From the NCBI GenBank assembly GCA_029948255.1, contig JALIZF010001834.1, forward strand, positions 732,501 through 796,500: a DNA stretch of 64,000 bases, in the 5' to 3' direction. Position numbers and translations under genes: made by a program. A model generated the notes under the pieces. That model searched no databases. It worked only from the letters and a program-made list of their open reading frames with translations, and was not told the origin of the DNA. Source of the DNA: Telmatactis stephensoni. Lineage: Eukaryota > Cnidaria > Anthozoa > Actiniaria > Isophelliidae. This document shows positions 24,258 to 35,200 of this stretch, piece by piece (within the stretch, counting starts at the first letter, position 1; every line of letters starts with the position of its first letter).

Positions 24258-25129
24258 GGTGACAAAATGATTCAAGTTTCAATTATACCCGTATTTATAC
24301 TCTAACATTTTTAATTAATGCAAACATTACAATACACTTGACCTACTTTGGACCCACACAGTAATTGGTTTACGCTGTTGAAAACTATAGCCTAGCCTAG
24401 CCTAGCCTAGCTAGCTTAGTGTAAACTGGCCTAGCCTAGCCTAACCTGGTGCAAACTAGCCTAGCCTAGCCTAGCCTAGCCTAGCTTAGCTTAGTGTAAA
24501 CTAGCCTAGCCTAGCCTAGCCTAGCCTAGCTTAGCTTAGTGTAAACTGGCCTAGCCTAGCCTAGCCTAGGCTAGCCTAGCCTAACCTGGTGCATGTAAAC
24601 TAACCTAGCCTAGCCTAGCCTAGCTTAGCTTAGTGTAAACTGGCCTAGCCTAGCCTAGCCTAGCCTAGCTTAGCTTAGTGTAAACTAGCCTAGCCTAGCC
24701 TAGCCTAGCCTAACCTGGTGCAAGTAAACTAACCTAGCCTAGCTTAGCTTAGTGTAAACTGGCCTAGCCTAGCCTAGCCTAGCCTAGCCTAGCTTAGCTT
24801 AGTGTAAACTAGCCTAGCCTAGCCTAGCCTAGCCTAGCCTAGCCTAGCCTAGCCTAGCCTAGCCTAGCCTAGCCTAGCCTAGCCTAGCTTAGTGTAAACT
24901 GGCCTAGCCTAGCCTAGCCTAGGCTAGCCCAGCCTAACCTGGTGTAAACTAACCTAGCCTAGCCTAGCCTAGCCTAGCCTAGCCTAGCCTAGCCTAGCCT
25001 AGCCTAGCCTAGCCTAGCCTAGCCTAGCCTAGTCTACCCTAGCCAAGTCAACGCATGCGCAAACTTTTTTAAAAACCTATAAATAACCCACCGAGGACAC
25101 CTTTTTCTTCATTATCGCTAAGACAAGAG
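24258..25129. promoter_or_regulatory. Divergent promoter region of the mini-Polinton
   Basis: A minus-strand TATA (gtataaatac, 24291-24300) lies about 35 bp upstream of the minus ATG. A plus-strand TATA (TATAAATA, 25078-25085) lies 45 bp upstream of the plus ATG at 25130. Between them is the CTAGC array. The layout is symmetrical, with two outward transcription units. Confidence 0.65.
24386..25044. repeat. (CTAGC)n pentamer satellite inside the element
   Basis: About 660 bp of cctag pentamers. Interruptions occur at intervals, gcttagcttagtgtaaactgg / aacctggtgcaa..taaacta, giving a higher-order period of roughly 60-80 bp. CTAG is self-complementary, so the array can form cruciform structures. 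Confidence 0.95.
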
Positions 25130-25222
25130 ATGGGTCGGATGTGTCCTATATGCGGCAAGATGGTACAAAACGTATGAACACATTTAAGCCGTGTTCACAA
25201 GATCGACGGCCCAGAAAGAACA
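25130..25222 (+). pseudogene. Zinc-finger leader of the ATPase, interrupted by TGA
   Basis: Starting from ATG 25130, in frame with the ATPase, MCPICGKM is followed by an in-frame TGA at 25175-25177 and then THLSRVHK. The Cys/Cys ... His/His spacing is that of a C2H2 finger broken by one nonsense codon. The frame is otherwise open into the ATPase. Alternatively translation begins at 25223. Confidence 0.65.
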
Positions 25223-26206
25223 ATGTTACTGACACAACAAAAACAAGGGCAGCAGCCCTTTCAAAATCTCTCTAGCCTACAGCTTTTCAATTCGGATTTG
25301 GGACAAAAACGTAGTAGATGTAAGCCATTTCGTTTACACCACCCCTTTACTTGTATGGTCTCTGGCATGACCGGATGTGGAAAAACGACTTGGGTTAAAA
25401 GGCTCTTACACCATAAGGCTGTCACGATCAGTCCAACTCCCCAAAGAATCGTATGGTGCTATTCCAGATGGCAACCAGCCTACGTGGAAATGGTTGAGAC
25501 TGTGCCAGAGATCGAATTTGTGAAAGGCATTCCTTCTAATATAGAAAAAGACCACTATTTTGATGTCAACGTACGCAATTTAATCGTCATCGATGACCAA
25601 ATGACTACCGCTAGCAACGACAAACACATTATCAACTTGTTTACACAGGGATCCCATCACCGGAATCTAAGTGTCATCTATCTAGTTCAAAATCTTTTCC
25701 ATCAAAGCAAAGGAAATCGAGATATTAGCTTAAATTGCCATTATTTGGTAATATTCAAAAATCCCAGAGATCAACTCCAAGTGCTTACATTGGCTAAGCA
25801 AATGTATCCAAGACAGACGGAATACTTTCTTCAGAAGTACCAAGAGGCAGTGAGCAGGCCTTTTGGATATCTGTTTATTGACTTAAAAACTACTACACCA
25901 GACGATTGTCGGCTGAGAACGAATGTCTTACCAGGAGAACAAACTGAGGATTCTTCAGAAGATAAAGTCTCTAAAGAATTGGTCAAATACCTCAAACAAC
26001 AAAGTCTTCTCATGCCTCCCGCAGTTCCAATCATTCAAAATTTTCAAGATCAAATGGCTGGAGTACTAAACAACTCAACCCTGAATACTGACCAAAAGGC
26101 GAGACAGAAGCTAAATTCAAGTCCGTTTTGTCATCACCTACATCAGTACCCACAGCTGTCTCTAATACTGATGTTCCAGCTGAACAGACGACACCACTCT
26201 CTATAA
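25223..26206 (+). CDS. Packaging-type P-loop ATPase (A32/FtsK-HerA-like)
   Basis: Energy-transducing ATPase of the type that packages DNA in Polintons, adintoviruses and other large DNA viruses. Walker A is GMTGCGKTTW at about residues 48-57. Walker B is LIVIDD at about 121-126. A downstream polar motif VIYLVQN (about 150-156) matches the sensor position of the family. The segment KNPRDQLQVLTLAKQMYP is typical of invertebrate Polinton ATPases. The core is uninterrupted and carries no missing catalytic residue. The last ~30 codons of this frame look like shifted sequence; see 26107-26477. The neighbouring genes face away across the CTAGC array. Confidence 0.85.
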   Translation: MLLTQQKQGQQPFQNLSSLQLFNSDLGQKRSRCKPFRLHHPFTCMVSGMTGCGKTTWVKRLLHHKAVTISPTPQRIVWCYSRWQPAYVEMVETVPEIEFVKGIPSNIEKDHYFDVNVRNLIVIDDQMTTASNDKHIINLFTQGSHHRNLSVIYLVQNLFHQSKGNRDISLNCHYLVIFKNPRDQLQVLTLAKQMYPRQTEYFLQKYQEAVSRPFGYLFIDLKTTTPDDCRLRTNVLPGEQTEDSSEDKVSKELVKYLKQQSLLMPPAVPIIQNFQDQMAGVLNNSTLNTDQKARQKLNSSPFCHHLHQYPQLSLILMFQLNRRHHSL

Positions 26207-26477
26207 CACTAATGCTATTAGTCAATCAGAGATCACTACTCCCTCCATTCTAAGTGATCAATCCCCAACGGCTCAGACACCAGTTGGGGCTCTAGGTCTG
26301 TTAACACCTCCGCCGAGTGCATCGTCAAGAAAAAAGCGAAAGCGACCTCGATATCACCTGATAAAGAATTACATGGATGATGACGCTCAGAAAGCTGTGG
26401 GCCCCTATCTAAAAGCTGATCGCATACGTGTACGAAGATCTATGAGAGTGGCTAAGAAGCGGACTCAGCCTTACTAG
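26107..26477 (+). pseudogene. Frame-shifted C-terminal tail after the ATPase
   Basis: Coding-like sequence continues beyond the ATPase stop but in two other frames. First comes a Ser/Thr/Pro/Val-rich stretch (about 26107-26205), then from about 26205 a Thr/Ser/Pro-rich stretch. That second stretch leads into a basic RKKRKRPRYHLIKNY segment and ends VAKKRTQPY at TAG 26475-26477, just before the right TIR. At least two single-base frame changes are implied, or a separate small gene without its own ATG. Confidence 0.5.
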
Positions 26478-26487
26478 TGGCATAATA

Positions 26488-27212
26488 CTCGTTCCAGCAA
26501 TGATGATGATGTAAACTAAACTTTTATAGTTTTGAAAAATAAAAGTGACTTGTTAAAATCAAGAGTCTGTGTTTATTCCTATGTGCATTGAGTGATTTAA
26601 ATCATGCATGCTTTCCAATTAATGGCGCTAAAACTTTTCGTCATGGTTGTGCACTAGTGCTTGCGGCTAATTCTTGTGTTTGTGGACCACTTCTAGTACT
26701 TGCGCAATAATTCTTATAGACGAAGGGAGGACTCAGTGTTCACTCACTATAACTACCACAACATTTTCGTGTTCACTCACCGTAACCGCAACAAGTCCAC
26801 AACGATATTTCATGGTTGTGGACTAATTCTTAGAAACTCAAGGGGGAGGAGTGGTGGGATACTAATTCGAATCAACTTGAGGGGGAGGGGTGGTGGGTTG
26901 CGGACCCATGAGTTCCTTGTGTGGACCAACGGTCCAACGGACCACAAGGGTCGTGCGACGCTTAACATACTCTCTCCTCCTCCCCCCTCCTCTAACTATA
27001 CTCTCCCCCTCCTCACCCCTCTTCTAACTATACTCCTCGTACTCCTCCCCCCTCCTCTAACAATACTCCTCTCTCCTCCTCCCCCCTCCTCTTTCTATAC
27101 TCCTCCCCTCCTCCTTCCCCCTCCTCTTTCTATACTCCTCCCTCCTCCTCCCCCCTCCTCTTTCTATACTCCTCCCCTCCTCTAAGGTTAATTCCATGCA
27201 CTATATACTACT
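26488..27212 (-). repeat. Right terminal inverted repeat of the mini-Polinton
   Basis: Inverted copy of 22108-23055 with a shorter purine/pyrimidine array. It contains AATAAA at 26538-26543, placed to end the plus-strand transcript. Confidence 0.92.
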
Positions 27213-27673
27213 GTCCCTATGACGGATAATTTTTTATTTTCAAAGTCAGTTCTTGATAGAAAGCATAGTAAAGATCGTTATAACTTGTTTTTCCTCACTC
27301 CACATTTTCTGAGATATAAAGGTTTCAAATTTCAAAATGCAAATGTGATGACGTTAAAGGAGTAATCATTTATTATACAAAAACAAGAGAATTTAAATTA
27401 CTCGTATTTTTCCATTTGTAACTCATTTCCATTGGCAAAGCCTGTTGTTCAGGGAAAAATCTGGCTCTCGAATTGAAGTCCTCGTTTTGTAAAACCCATG
27501 AGAAGTTTGCAGTGTTGCCTCCTCTGACGTCATTAAATTTACATTTTGACATTTGAAACCTTCATATCTCAGAAAATATGGGGTAAGAAAAACCAGGATA
27601 AAAAGATCTTCACTTTGCTCTCTAAAAAGAACTAAGTTTGAAAATAAAAAAATATGCGTCATAGGGACTTTAA

Positions 27674-28079
27674 ACGGATAACTCAACATCTATAGCATTA
27701 TTGTAATCATTGTACAATTTGTACACCAACAAATAAATAATTAATATGAGAAGATATCATGAGTGAACTGTTTTTCAGCTTTGGAAAGCAACACATGATA
27801 AAACATGAATGATGTTTTCAAACTAGTGTCTTAATATTAGGTAAAAGAGAATAGGGAAAGGACAAAATATCCAACAAAATGTCCGCGAAGCTTGATCAAG
27901 TCTACCAGAATTCGAGCCAGTGTGAAACAAGTGTAGTGATACTGCATATTAGCATGGATAAACATGAAAGACGGCTCTTCTTCTTTTTTACCCTCCTCTT
28001 CCTGACGCCCTGGGCCCCCAAGGATCGATGCATCTGGTTAGTAGCGTTTTGTCTTCTTGTTTTACGTCTCAATTGCACT
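27674..28079. other. Intergenic, no gene seen
   Basis: AT-rich sequence with no supported coding region. Confidence 0.4.
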
Positions 28080-28285
28080 TGTAAGGAAAGGAAAGAAAGG
28101 AAAGGAAGAGAAGGGAAGGGAAGGGAAGGGAAGGGAAAGGAAAGGAAAGGAAAGGAAAAGAAAGGAAAGGAAATTAGGAAATGAAAGGAAAGTAGGAAAG
28201 GAAAGGAAAGTAGGAAAGGAAAGGAAATTTGGAAAGGAAAAGTGAGTGGAGCGGAGAGCAGAGCAGAGCAGAGCAGAGGAAAGAA
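28080..28285. repeat. (GGAAA)n purine-rich low-complexity tract
   Basis: aaaggaaagg and aagggaaggg units followed by gagcagagcagagcaga. The Lys/Glu/Gly and Phe/Pro/Ser frames across it are artefacts. Confidence 0.95.
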
Positions 28286-28389
28286 GAGGAGGGGAAAACG
28301 AAGTTCATGCTCTTTGGCATAAGACAGTTGGTTGGAAGATTGAGTGGTATTACTATCCCCTTCCTTGGTAAAGAGTTTCTCCATCGCCC

Positions 28390-29180
28390 TCTTGCAAAGA
28401 TTTGGGAGTGATATTTGATAGTTACCTATCGTTTAATGATCACATAGATTACCTATCATCTTCACTGTTAGGTAAACTGTGTCAAATCGATCAACAGGGT
28501 CCGACACCTGTTTACGAAAGATGTCCTTCTAGTTATTCTGAACTCTTTGGTATTCAGTAAGTTATTTTATTGTTCAACCGTGTGGTCGGGAACAACACAA
28601 CAGAACATTCGCAAGCTGCAGCTATTACAGAACTTTGCTGCTAGAATATTAACTGGCAAAAGAAAGTATGACCATATCTCACCAGCCCTTAAGGAACTTA
28701 GTTGGTTACCAATAAATGAAATGCTACAGCTCAGAGACGTCACCATGGTCTACAAATGTCCACATGGCCTCGTTCCAAACTTTCCAAATTACCTCGAAAC
28801 CAAGTTGGTCAAGCGCTCTACCATCCACCATTACAATACTAGGCAAAAGGACAACATAAGCATTACACACAAAAGAACATCAACAGCTCAGAGGTCCTTT
28901 TTTGACCACGCCTTATCCTCATGGAACAATTTAAGCAACGATACTAAAAACAGTATAAACATTACTAGCTTTAAGCGTTCCGCCCGAAGTGAACTGTGGA
29001 CCCGCCTATAATTAATTGCTGTTTTTAATCCTAATAGTTTATATTTTTGATAAATTATTTATTTCTTACCTTACAATGTAGTCTCATTAGAATTTATATA
29101 TATATACACCCATTTTTGTAAATTAGTATTGAAAATCCCTTTTGGGAATTACTAATAAACGTATTGTATTGTATTGTAGG
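28390..29180 (+). mobile_element. CR1/L2-like LINE, 5'-truncated copy
   Basis: An upstream frame fragment with KDLGVIFDSYLSFNDHI (about 28396-28500) precedes the open frame 28547-29011 (154 aa). That frame carries YCSTVWSGTTQQNIRKLQLL, then NFAARILTGKRKYDHISP and SWNNLSNDTKNSINITSFK. These are the thumb and C-terminal connector of non-LTR reverse transcriptases. Catalytic RT motifs are absent. The 3' end is a (TTGTA)n tail at 29157-29177. Confidence 0.88.
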
Positions 29181-29289
29181 AGAGGAGAGAGAAGGATAGG
29201 AAAGGAGACGGGGAGGGGAGAAGAAAAACTTAATATTGCTCTGGGATTTCCATGGATAATCTTTGCCAATCTTGACGTTTCTTAAGCAA

Positions 29290-29370
29290 AAACAAAACAA
29301 AACAAAACAAAACAAAACATGCAAAACAAAACAAAACAAAACAAAACAAAACAAAACAAAACAAAACAAC
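29290..29370. repeat. (AAAAC)n microsatellite
   Basis: Perfect caaaa pentamers interrupted once by tgc. Low complexity. Confidence 0.95.
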
Positions 29371-29399
29371 AAAAAACCCAACCCCTGCGTTTGATTTTT

Positions 29400-31095
29400 T
29401 TTTTGACTTTTTTAGTTAAAAAAGTTCTCATAAAATAATAACTGAGTCAGTGAGCATTGTGTGTATCTCTTTCCGCCTTCAGTAGAACTGCTCAAAAAAT
29501 CTCGATAAAGTGGGAAATCAAGAATCGTCTCCTTTGAGTGCGAAACTAGGACTATGTATAGGAAAACATTTTAAGGTAATAGACAAAAACACTCATGCTA
29601 AATGTGTGTGATGACATTTGTTTTACAGTGAATTTTTTGCACCACATTTAAGCTAAGAGTAAAATTTAATATAAGAATTTGATTTTGAATTTATTTCAAT
29701 CCTACTGTGTAAGTTCAACTCAAGTTGGGGTCTGCAATGTTTTTAATAGAAAAATTGATAGCATAGACATAGCTTCCCATACATGCAAGGTTTACTGACA
29801 GTGACTTGTGGTTTCTATCTTTCTTATAGATGACACACTAAATACCTAAGCAGCAAGGCACTATGCATCAACAGGCCACAGCTACAATTTCTTTCAAAGA
29901 TCAAAATTCTAACAGATACGAATCTCTTACGAATCTCAACGCTAAATTCAAATTGGTTTGACTTTTATGTATCAACTGCAAGTCACTAGATGAACAGGAT
30001 ATAAATGTTCACTTTCATCTCATATGCACATTCTGGGCCCAGTTGTTTGAAAGCAGGCAAGTGCTAACCCAGGATTAAATCTAAAGAAAACCATTGACGT
30101 TAGCCCTGTGTTAACACTAACCCACTTTAAAACAACCAGGCCCAAGAGTGTCCATGTGGGAAATGCAACCTGTTCCTGCAATATTGCTGGTTTGCAAGTG
30201 ACGTCATAGCCTGTGTAGCAGCCCTCCAGTTCCCTGGAGGGCCTCTACGCAGGCTAGTGATGTCAAGGCAGCCATCTTGAGTGACCTTCAAAATTATATT
30301 TATCATAAGGGAAAGAATGGATCTCCATATAAGGAGAGCACTTAAATTTCCAATGTTTGAGCTTTGGCCCTCGTATTCACTGTAATGAAGGGCCAAGGTT
30401 TGAAAATTATGTCATTAATTCAAGTACTCATTTTATACTGTTACAGATTTCCATTCATTTCTTATTGCATCTTTATACTTCCAGTTTCCATTTAGAAAAT
30501 ATTTCTCATTTCCACTGTACTTTCATCCAACATGGCTACCCTATAAATTTGTATTAAATTATAATTTCATGAAACTAATTAGATTACAAAACTAGGTTTC
30601 TGCTATGCAGAGCTATTAATTAGGCTAATAAATTGTTGTAATAATGAAAATGAGCTACAGTTACTCCAACTTTTCTATTATTCATTAATCAAAGTCAACT
30701 GAGAGTACAGGAAACTGGTCAGCAGTTGTTACCCATTTATATGTCACAGGTACTGGGGGTTGACCCATTGATGTTGCCATGGTTACCTCCTTACTGCTTG
30801 CTTGCCATTGCCTTTGCTAACTATGGCACCTACCCCCATACCCTTTCCTAGCGACAAGTTTACTGTGTCCATATGCTAATGAGATTTACATATTGTGGTT
30901 TGAAATTTTCCTGTTTTATATTTTTATGACACTGCTTTCTTAATCCACTTACTTTTTAGTTGAAACCTCTACAACAAGCCTAAACACATAATGCACCAGC
31001 CATAAAACCCTTAACCTATTCTTGAAACCTTCACAAAAATTTAAACCAGTGGAAAAACTCAAACCAAAACATAGGTACACTATACATGTAATTAT
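29400..31095. other. Intergenic, downstream of LAMTOR1
   Basis: No supported gene. A GC-rich hairpin lies at 30205-30257 (gcctgtgtagcagccctcca ... tggagggcctctacgcaggc). Ordinary AT-rich DNA otherwise. Confidence 0.45.
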
Positions 31096-31385
31096 AAAAT
31101 ATTTGAGATATAACGCGCGCGCTGATTGGCTGGCTACCTGTTTATATCAGAGGACAGAGACATGGCTCGCTCAAAAAACATTGAAAATATTTTATAAAAG
31201 CAATATAAAACGATTGCTTATGTCTCTGTACTGTGATATAACCACTCTGGAAGATGTAGAGCACTCGAAAAGCAAGAGAAACACTCAGCTACGCCTCGTG
31301 TTCCTAAGCTTGCTTTTCTCTTACATCTTCCATCGTGTTTATATCACAGTACAGAGACACGTTTTATATTCCTTAAATATACAAT
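31096..31385 (+). mobile_element. Palindromic MITE, family A copy 2
   Basis: aatatttgagatataacgcg ... ttttatattcctt, with the paired words tgtctctgtactgtgatata and its inverse. Same element as 2310-2592 and 42281-42579. Confidence 0.75.
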
Positions 31386-32010
31386 GCCTTATAGGTGTGT
31401 CATTAAGAAGAATGCCTGAGGTTTTGTGACACAAAACTCTGAAGAAAGACAGTACAGCGATAATATTGTTTTCAATGGAAATGAAAAAATTGTGGGAGTA
31501 AATAACAAATAGTACATGAATTTTACATAAAGCTCAACAATTTTCCACAATAGTCCAGTTTCACTTGCCACACACAAAGGATCTGGAATGAGACAACATG
31601 CTAAAACTTTGAAACTCATGTTGTTACAAAGGACTGAGCTTTTATGCATGTCTTGATACTTTGTATGTGGCAAGTGAAGTGTATCTTGGAAGCCAGCTAT
31701 TAATTTGTCTACTTTTTGTTTTGCCACCTGGTAGTTATAAATTTACATCAGAATTTTGTCAAGCTATATGATACTGATGATTTGAAAATATTTGAGTTCA
31801 CAATTGGTGGTCAAACTTTAGGGTTTTACACTGGAAAATTATTCAAAATGAAAGTATTTTCTCTTGCATAGAATTTATACAGTTAGTTACCACTTTTAAC
31901 TGATCGGTTAAATCATCAAAGCACATTGAAGTTGATAGTCATTCACTCTATCCTCAACTATGCTATCCATCATATTGAGTTGAGAAACCTGATCACTGCC
32001 ATTAATTGCA

Positions 32011-32182
32011 GGGGCGTATCCAGGGGGGTCCCAGGGTGCCCGTGACCCCCCTTTGAAAACAAAAAGATGATAGAAATAAAAAAATCTGACTGGAGAAAGA
32101 TTGAGAAATTGGAAGTGTGACCCCCCCTTTGGTGGAAAATGTAAAGTGTGACCCCCTTTGAAATATTCTGGATATGCCCCTG
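32011..32182. repeat. Small palindromic repeat (aggggcgtatccagg)
   Basis: The ends caggggcgtatccagg and ctggatatgcccctg are inverted. The interior has tgacccccctttg twice. It lies just downstream of the LAMTOR1 stop. Confidence 0.65.
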
Positions 32183-32262
32183 AATTGTTCTGTATCAATG
32201 TTTTCTTTGATGACACATATTAATTATAATGATTCATTATTCCTAATATTTTGCTAATAGAG

Positions 32263-35200
32263 TTATGTTGAACCAAAAGCTACAACAAGGGGTTCCCTGT
32301 GTTCAATGTGGAATCCTGATAATGCTGCTTGGGCTCCTTTGGATGCGGTAATAGCCTGCAAAGAAAATATATTCAGTCCATGACTGTGGGCCACAAGTAC
32401 AGGAAAAAATTTGTGCATGTGGTATTTAAGCCCCATAAAATGATTGGTAGGCTAACATGAAAGAACAAGATTTAGAAAATAACAACCACTGAGCACAGAG
32501 AACCCACAACAGTAACAACGGTAGATTTAGCTAATTGATTTTTTTGAGTTAATTGGATTACATTAGGAGTGGCCATTTGGTTTCTTGCGGCTTATTGGAT
32601 TAGCTTTAAGAGCAGTTACCGGATTGGTTGGAATTCAAATTTGAATTTGCTATCAAGCTGTTTACGTTAGTAGTCTTCCTAACTGCTCTTAATGCTAATC
32701 CAATAAGCCGCTGAAATTCAAAAAACTAAGTTAAAAATCGTAGATTACATACAACAGATCTCAACTTCCTGAATGTCGAATAGTAATGAATAAGCTTCAT
32801 CCACGTTTGTAAATTTTTAATTTACCGAGCTTTCATGCAATTTGCACATGTCTTCAGGGCAACTGAATATAAAAATTACAATTGTTTCATTTGTTTAAGA
32901 TTGTGCCTACACGAACTTACTTTCAACCAATAGAAAACAGCTAGTATATATGTAAGCAATCAAAACCTAAACGGAAACTATACCTTAAATAAAGTCATGG
33001 ATGACGGAAACATTGATATATCAATATATCGCAAGAAGACGCACACTGACCGATATTTACACTATACTAGTCATCATCCAATACATCAGAAAGCTGGTGT
33101 AGTCAAAACACTCCATCATAGAGCGAACACTCTCCTAACGAACGTAGAACATCAAAATAAAGAACGCCAACATATTAACGAAGCGCTTCGAAGAAATGGT
33201 TATCCTCAGTCATTCCTCAAGAAACACACTCAAGTTAAACAACGTATCAACGACAATGACGTCGAATGGAAAGGGTTCGCCACTCTACCCTATGTATCAG
33301 GTGTTACTGAGAGAATTGAACGCGTTTTGAGAAGCAATTGCATTAGAACAGTAGTCAAGCCTTTGTCCACTCTACGAAAGTCGTTATCAAGACCTAAAGA
33401 TGTTATCCCCAAGGAGAAGAAAACTGGTGTAGTTTATGGTATACCATGCGCCGATTGTGATCTGGTCTACATAGGTGAGACAAAAAGAGCCTTGTCCACA
33501 AGAGTGAAAGAACATAAGACCAGCGTAAGGTTAGCTAAACTTGAAAATTCTGCTTTAGCTGAACATTGCTACAAAGAAAATCACAGTGTGGCTTGGGATG
33601 ACATATCCATCCTCGCTAATGAACAACGATGGCATCAACGTAAATGGACTGAGGCTTGCCTCATATCTAAGAATAAGAACTCTATATTTAATAGGGACAA
33701 TGAGAGAGTTCTCCCTGAGTGCTATGCTCCTATCATTAAGTCCTAATTTTAGTCTTTTGTTTATTTAATTATTCATTCATTCTATTGTTCATTTTATCCT
33801 ATTTATTCTATTTATTTATTTGTTTATTTATCTATTTGTATATTTTTCTATTATTTCTCTCAATCATAGTGAGCATAGCGCGCGCATATAGTTTCTGTTT
33901 AGGTTTTGATTGCTTACGTATATACTAGCTGTTTTCTATTGGTTGAAAGTAAGTTCGTGTAGGCACAATCGTAAACAAATGAAACAATTGTAATTTTTAT
34001 ATTCAGTTGCCCTGAAGATGTGCAAATTGCACGAAAGCTCGGTAAATTAAAAATTTACAAACGTGGATGAAACTTATTCATTACTATTCAATATGGTTAT
34101 TCCCACGTACCACTCTATATTAGACGTTTTCCTGAATGTCATTTGTCTTTTACTAACTAAACAAATGACATTCATGAAGTTGAGATCTGTTGTATGCAAT
34201 ATACGATTTTTAACTTCACTATTGTTGCTGAGGCCATTCGGTAACATCATTCGTGATTTAAAAAACTAAGTAACGTAACATAGCACAAGAGACCATACGG
34301 TTTCTCCTAATGTAATCCAATTAACTCAAAAAAAATCAATTAGCTGAATCTACCGTTGCTACTGTTGTGGGCTCCCTGTGCACTGAAATAAAGCAGGGTG
34401 CTTTCGTTGGCCAAAGGATGTACTGCAAACTCTAAATAGCTTAAGGTGGCTGGACCCTATTTCGCCAGTGCGCAGGTAGTCGAATTGAAGCGGCTATTAA
34501 TTGCGTTACAGAATTAAGTTGACCAAACTTTTTACGCACACCTACTACAAATGGACCAAATTTTATAATGATGCTAGTTTGGTTGAAATCGGAGCTTTTT
34601 TAACATCGAAATTGTTATACACTGGATTTGAAATTTTGCCAATTTTCTCAAAATCCTGACCTCGACGAGCAAAACGATTTATGAGACTTTGTAAATCAAA
34701 TGCTTGTCTATAATGTGAGAGCGTTTAAAGAAATTCTATTAAGCCGATTTTGAGTAAAAGCGGAGCAATTATTTAACTTTGAAGAAATTTAAAACCGCGG
34801 GTGCTCTACTAAATTTATTTTATAACAATGATTTTTCAAAGAAAAGTTGCAATATTTTTGGTTCTAAATAATACCAAGGCATGGTTCTTTATTCTGTGAA
34901 TATGTCATCGTATTTGCTATTTTTGATCGCCGTTGAGACGACTGTATGTAAAGCACTAAATTGCCGCGTTTATCTCGGAATTTCAACATCCACGTCAATA
35001 ATACTGTTTCTTGAAAACTAGTAGATCAATTTTTTTTTATTTCTTGATATTAAATATTCAATCCTTTACCAGTAAGGTGTGTAAATTACAAAGGCATTGA
35101 AGATTTTTAAGACCATTAAATAATTTTTTAAACATTGCCATATGTGCATCTCTATTCTCCGCGTTGTTTCCGGTGTTTGATTCAGGCTTTATGATATGCA

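Larger units (their letters stand above)
22108..27212. mobile_element. Mini Polinton/Maverick-like element, 5.1 kb
   Basis: The termini are 5'-AGTAGTATATAGTGCATGG and ...CTATATACTACT-3', i.e. AG...CT as in Polintons. Each end is flanked by the 6-bp duplication GTCCCT (22102-22107 and 27213-27218). Terminal inverted repeats are 948 bp (left) and 725 bp (right). The interior has a minus-strand operon-like set (24257 down to 23024) and a plus-strand ATPase gene (25130-26477), separated by a CTAGC satellite. Missing relative to a standard 15-20 kb Polinton: family-B DNA polymerase, retroviral-type integrase, maturation protease and both capsid proteins. It therefore looks non-autonomous. Frame breaks in several genes suggest decay. 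Confidence 0.85.
22101..27669. mobile_element. TTAA-flanked MITE, split by the mini-Polinton
   Basis: The left end is TTAA (22097-22100) plus agtccct. After the insertion the MITE resumes at 27219 (atgacgg...) and ends cgtcatagggact at 27669, followed by TTAA (27670-27673). The two arms (about 27219-27365 and 27525-27669) are inverted relatives carrying tttctgagatat / atatctcagaaaa and aggtttcaaat / atttgaaacct. The TTAA target duplication suggests piggyBac-type mobilisation. Without the insertion it would be about 460 bp. Confidence 0.8.

Noticed and set aside
24386..25044. Telomere-like or CRISPR-like array
   Set aside because: The pentamer CTAGC is not a telomeric repeat, the array lies inside a transposable element, and there are no spacer-separated direct repeats as in CRISPR.
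27902..28384. 160-aa minus-strand ORF rich in Phe/Pro/Ser/Leu
   Set aside because: Generated by the GGAAA/GGGAA low-complexity tract.
32262..32382. Plus-strand open segment that looked like an exon
   Set aside because: The opposite strand reads the conserved last exon of LAMTOR1 with proper acceptor and phase.
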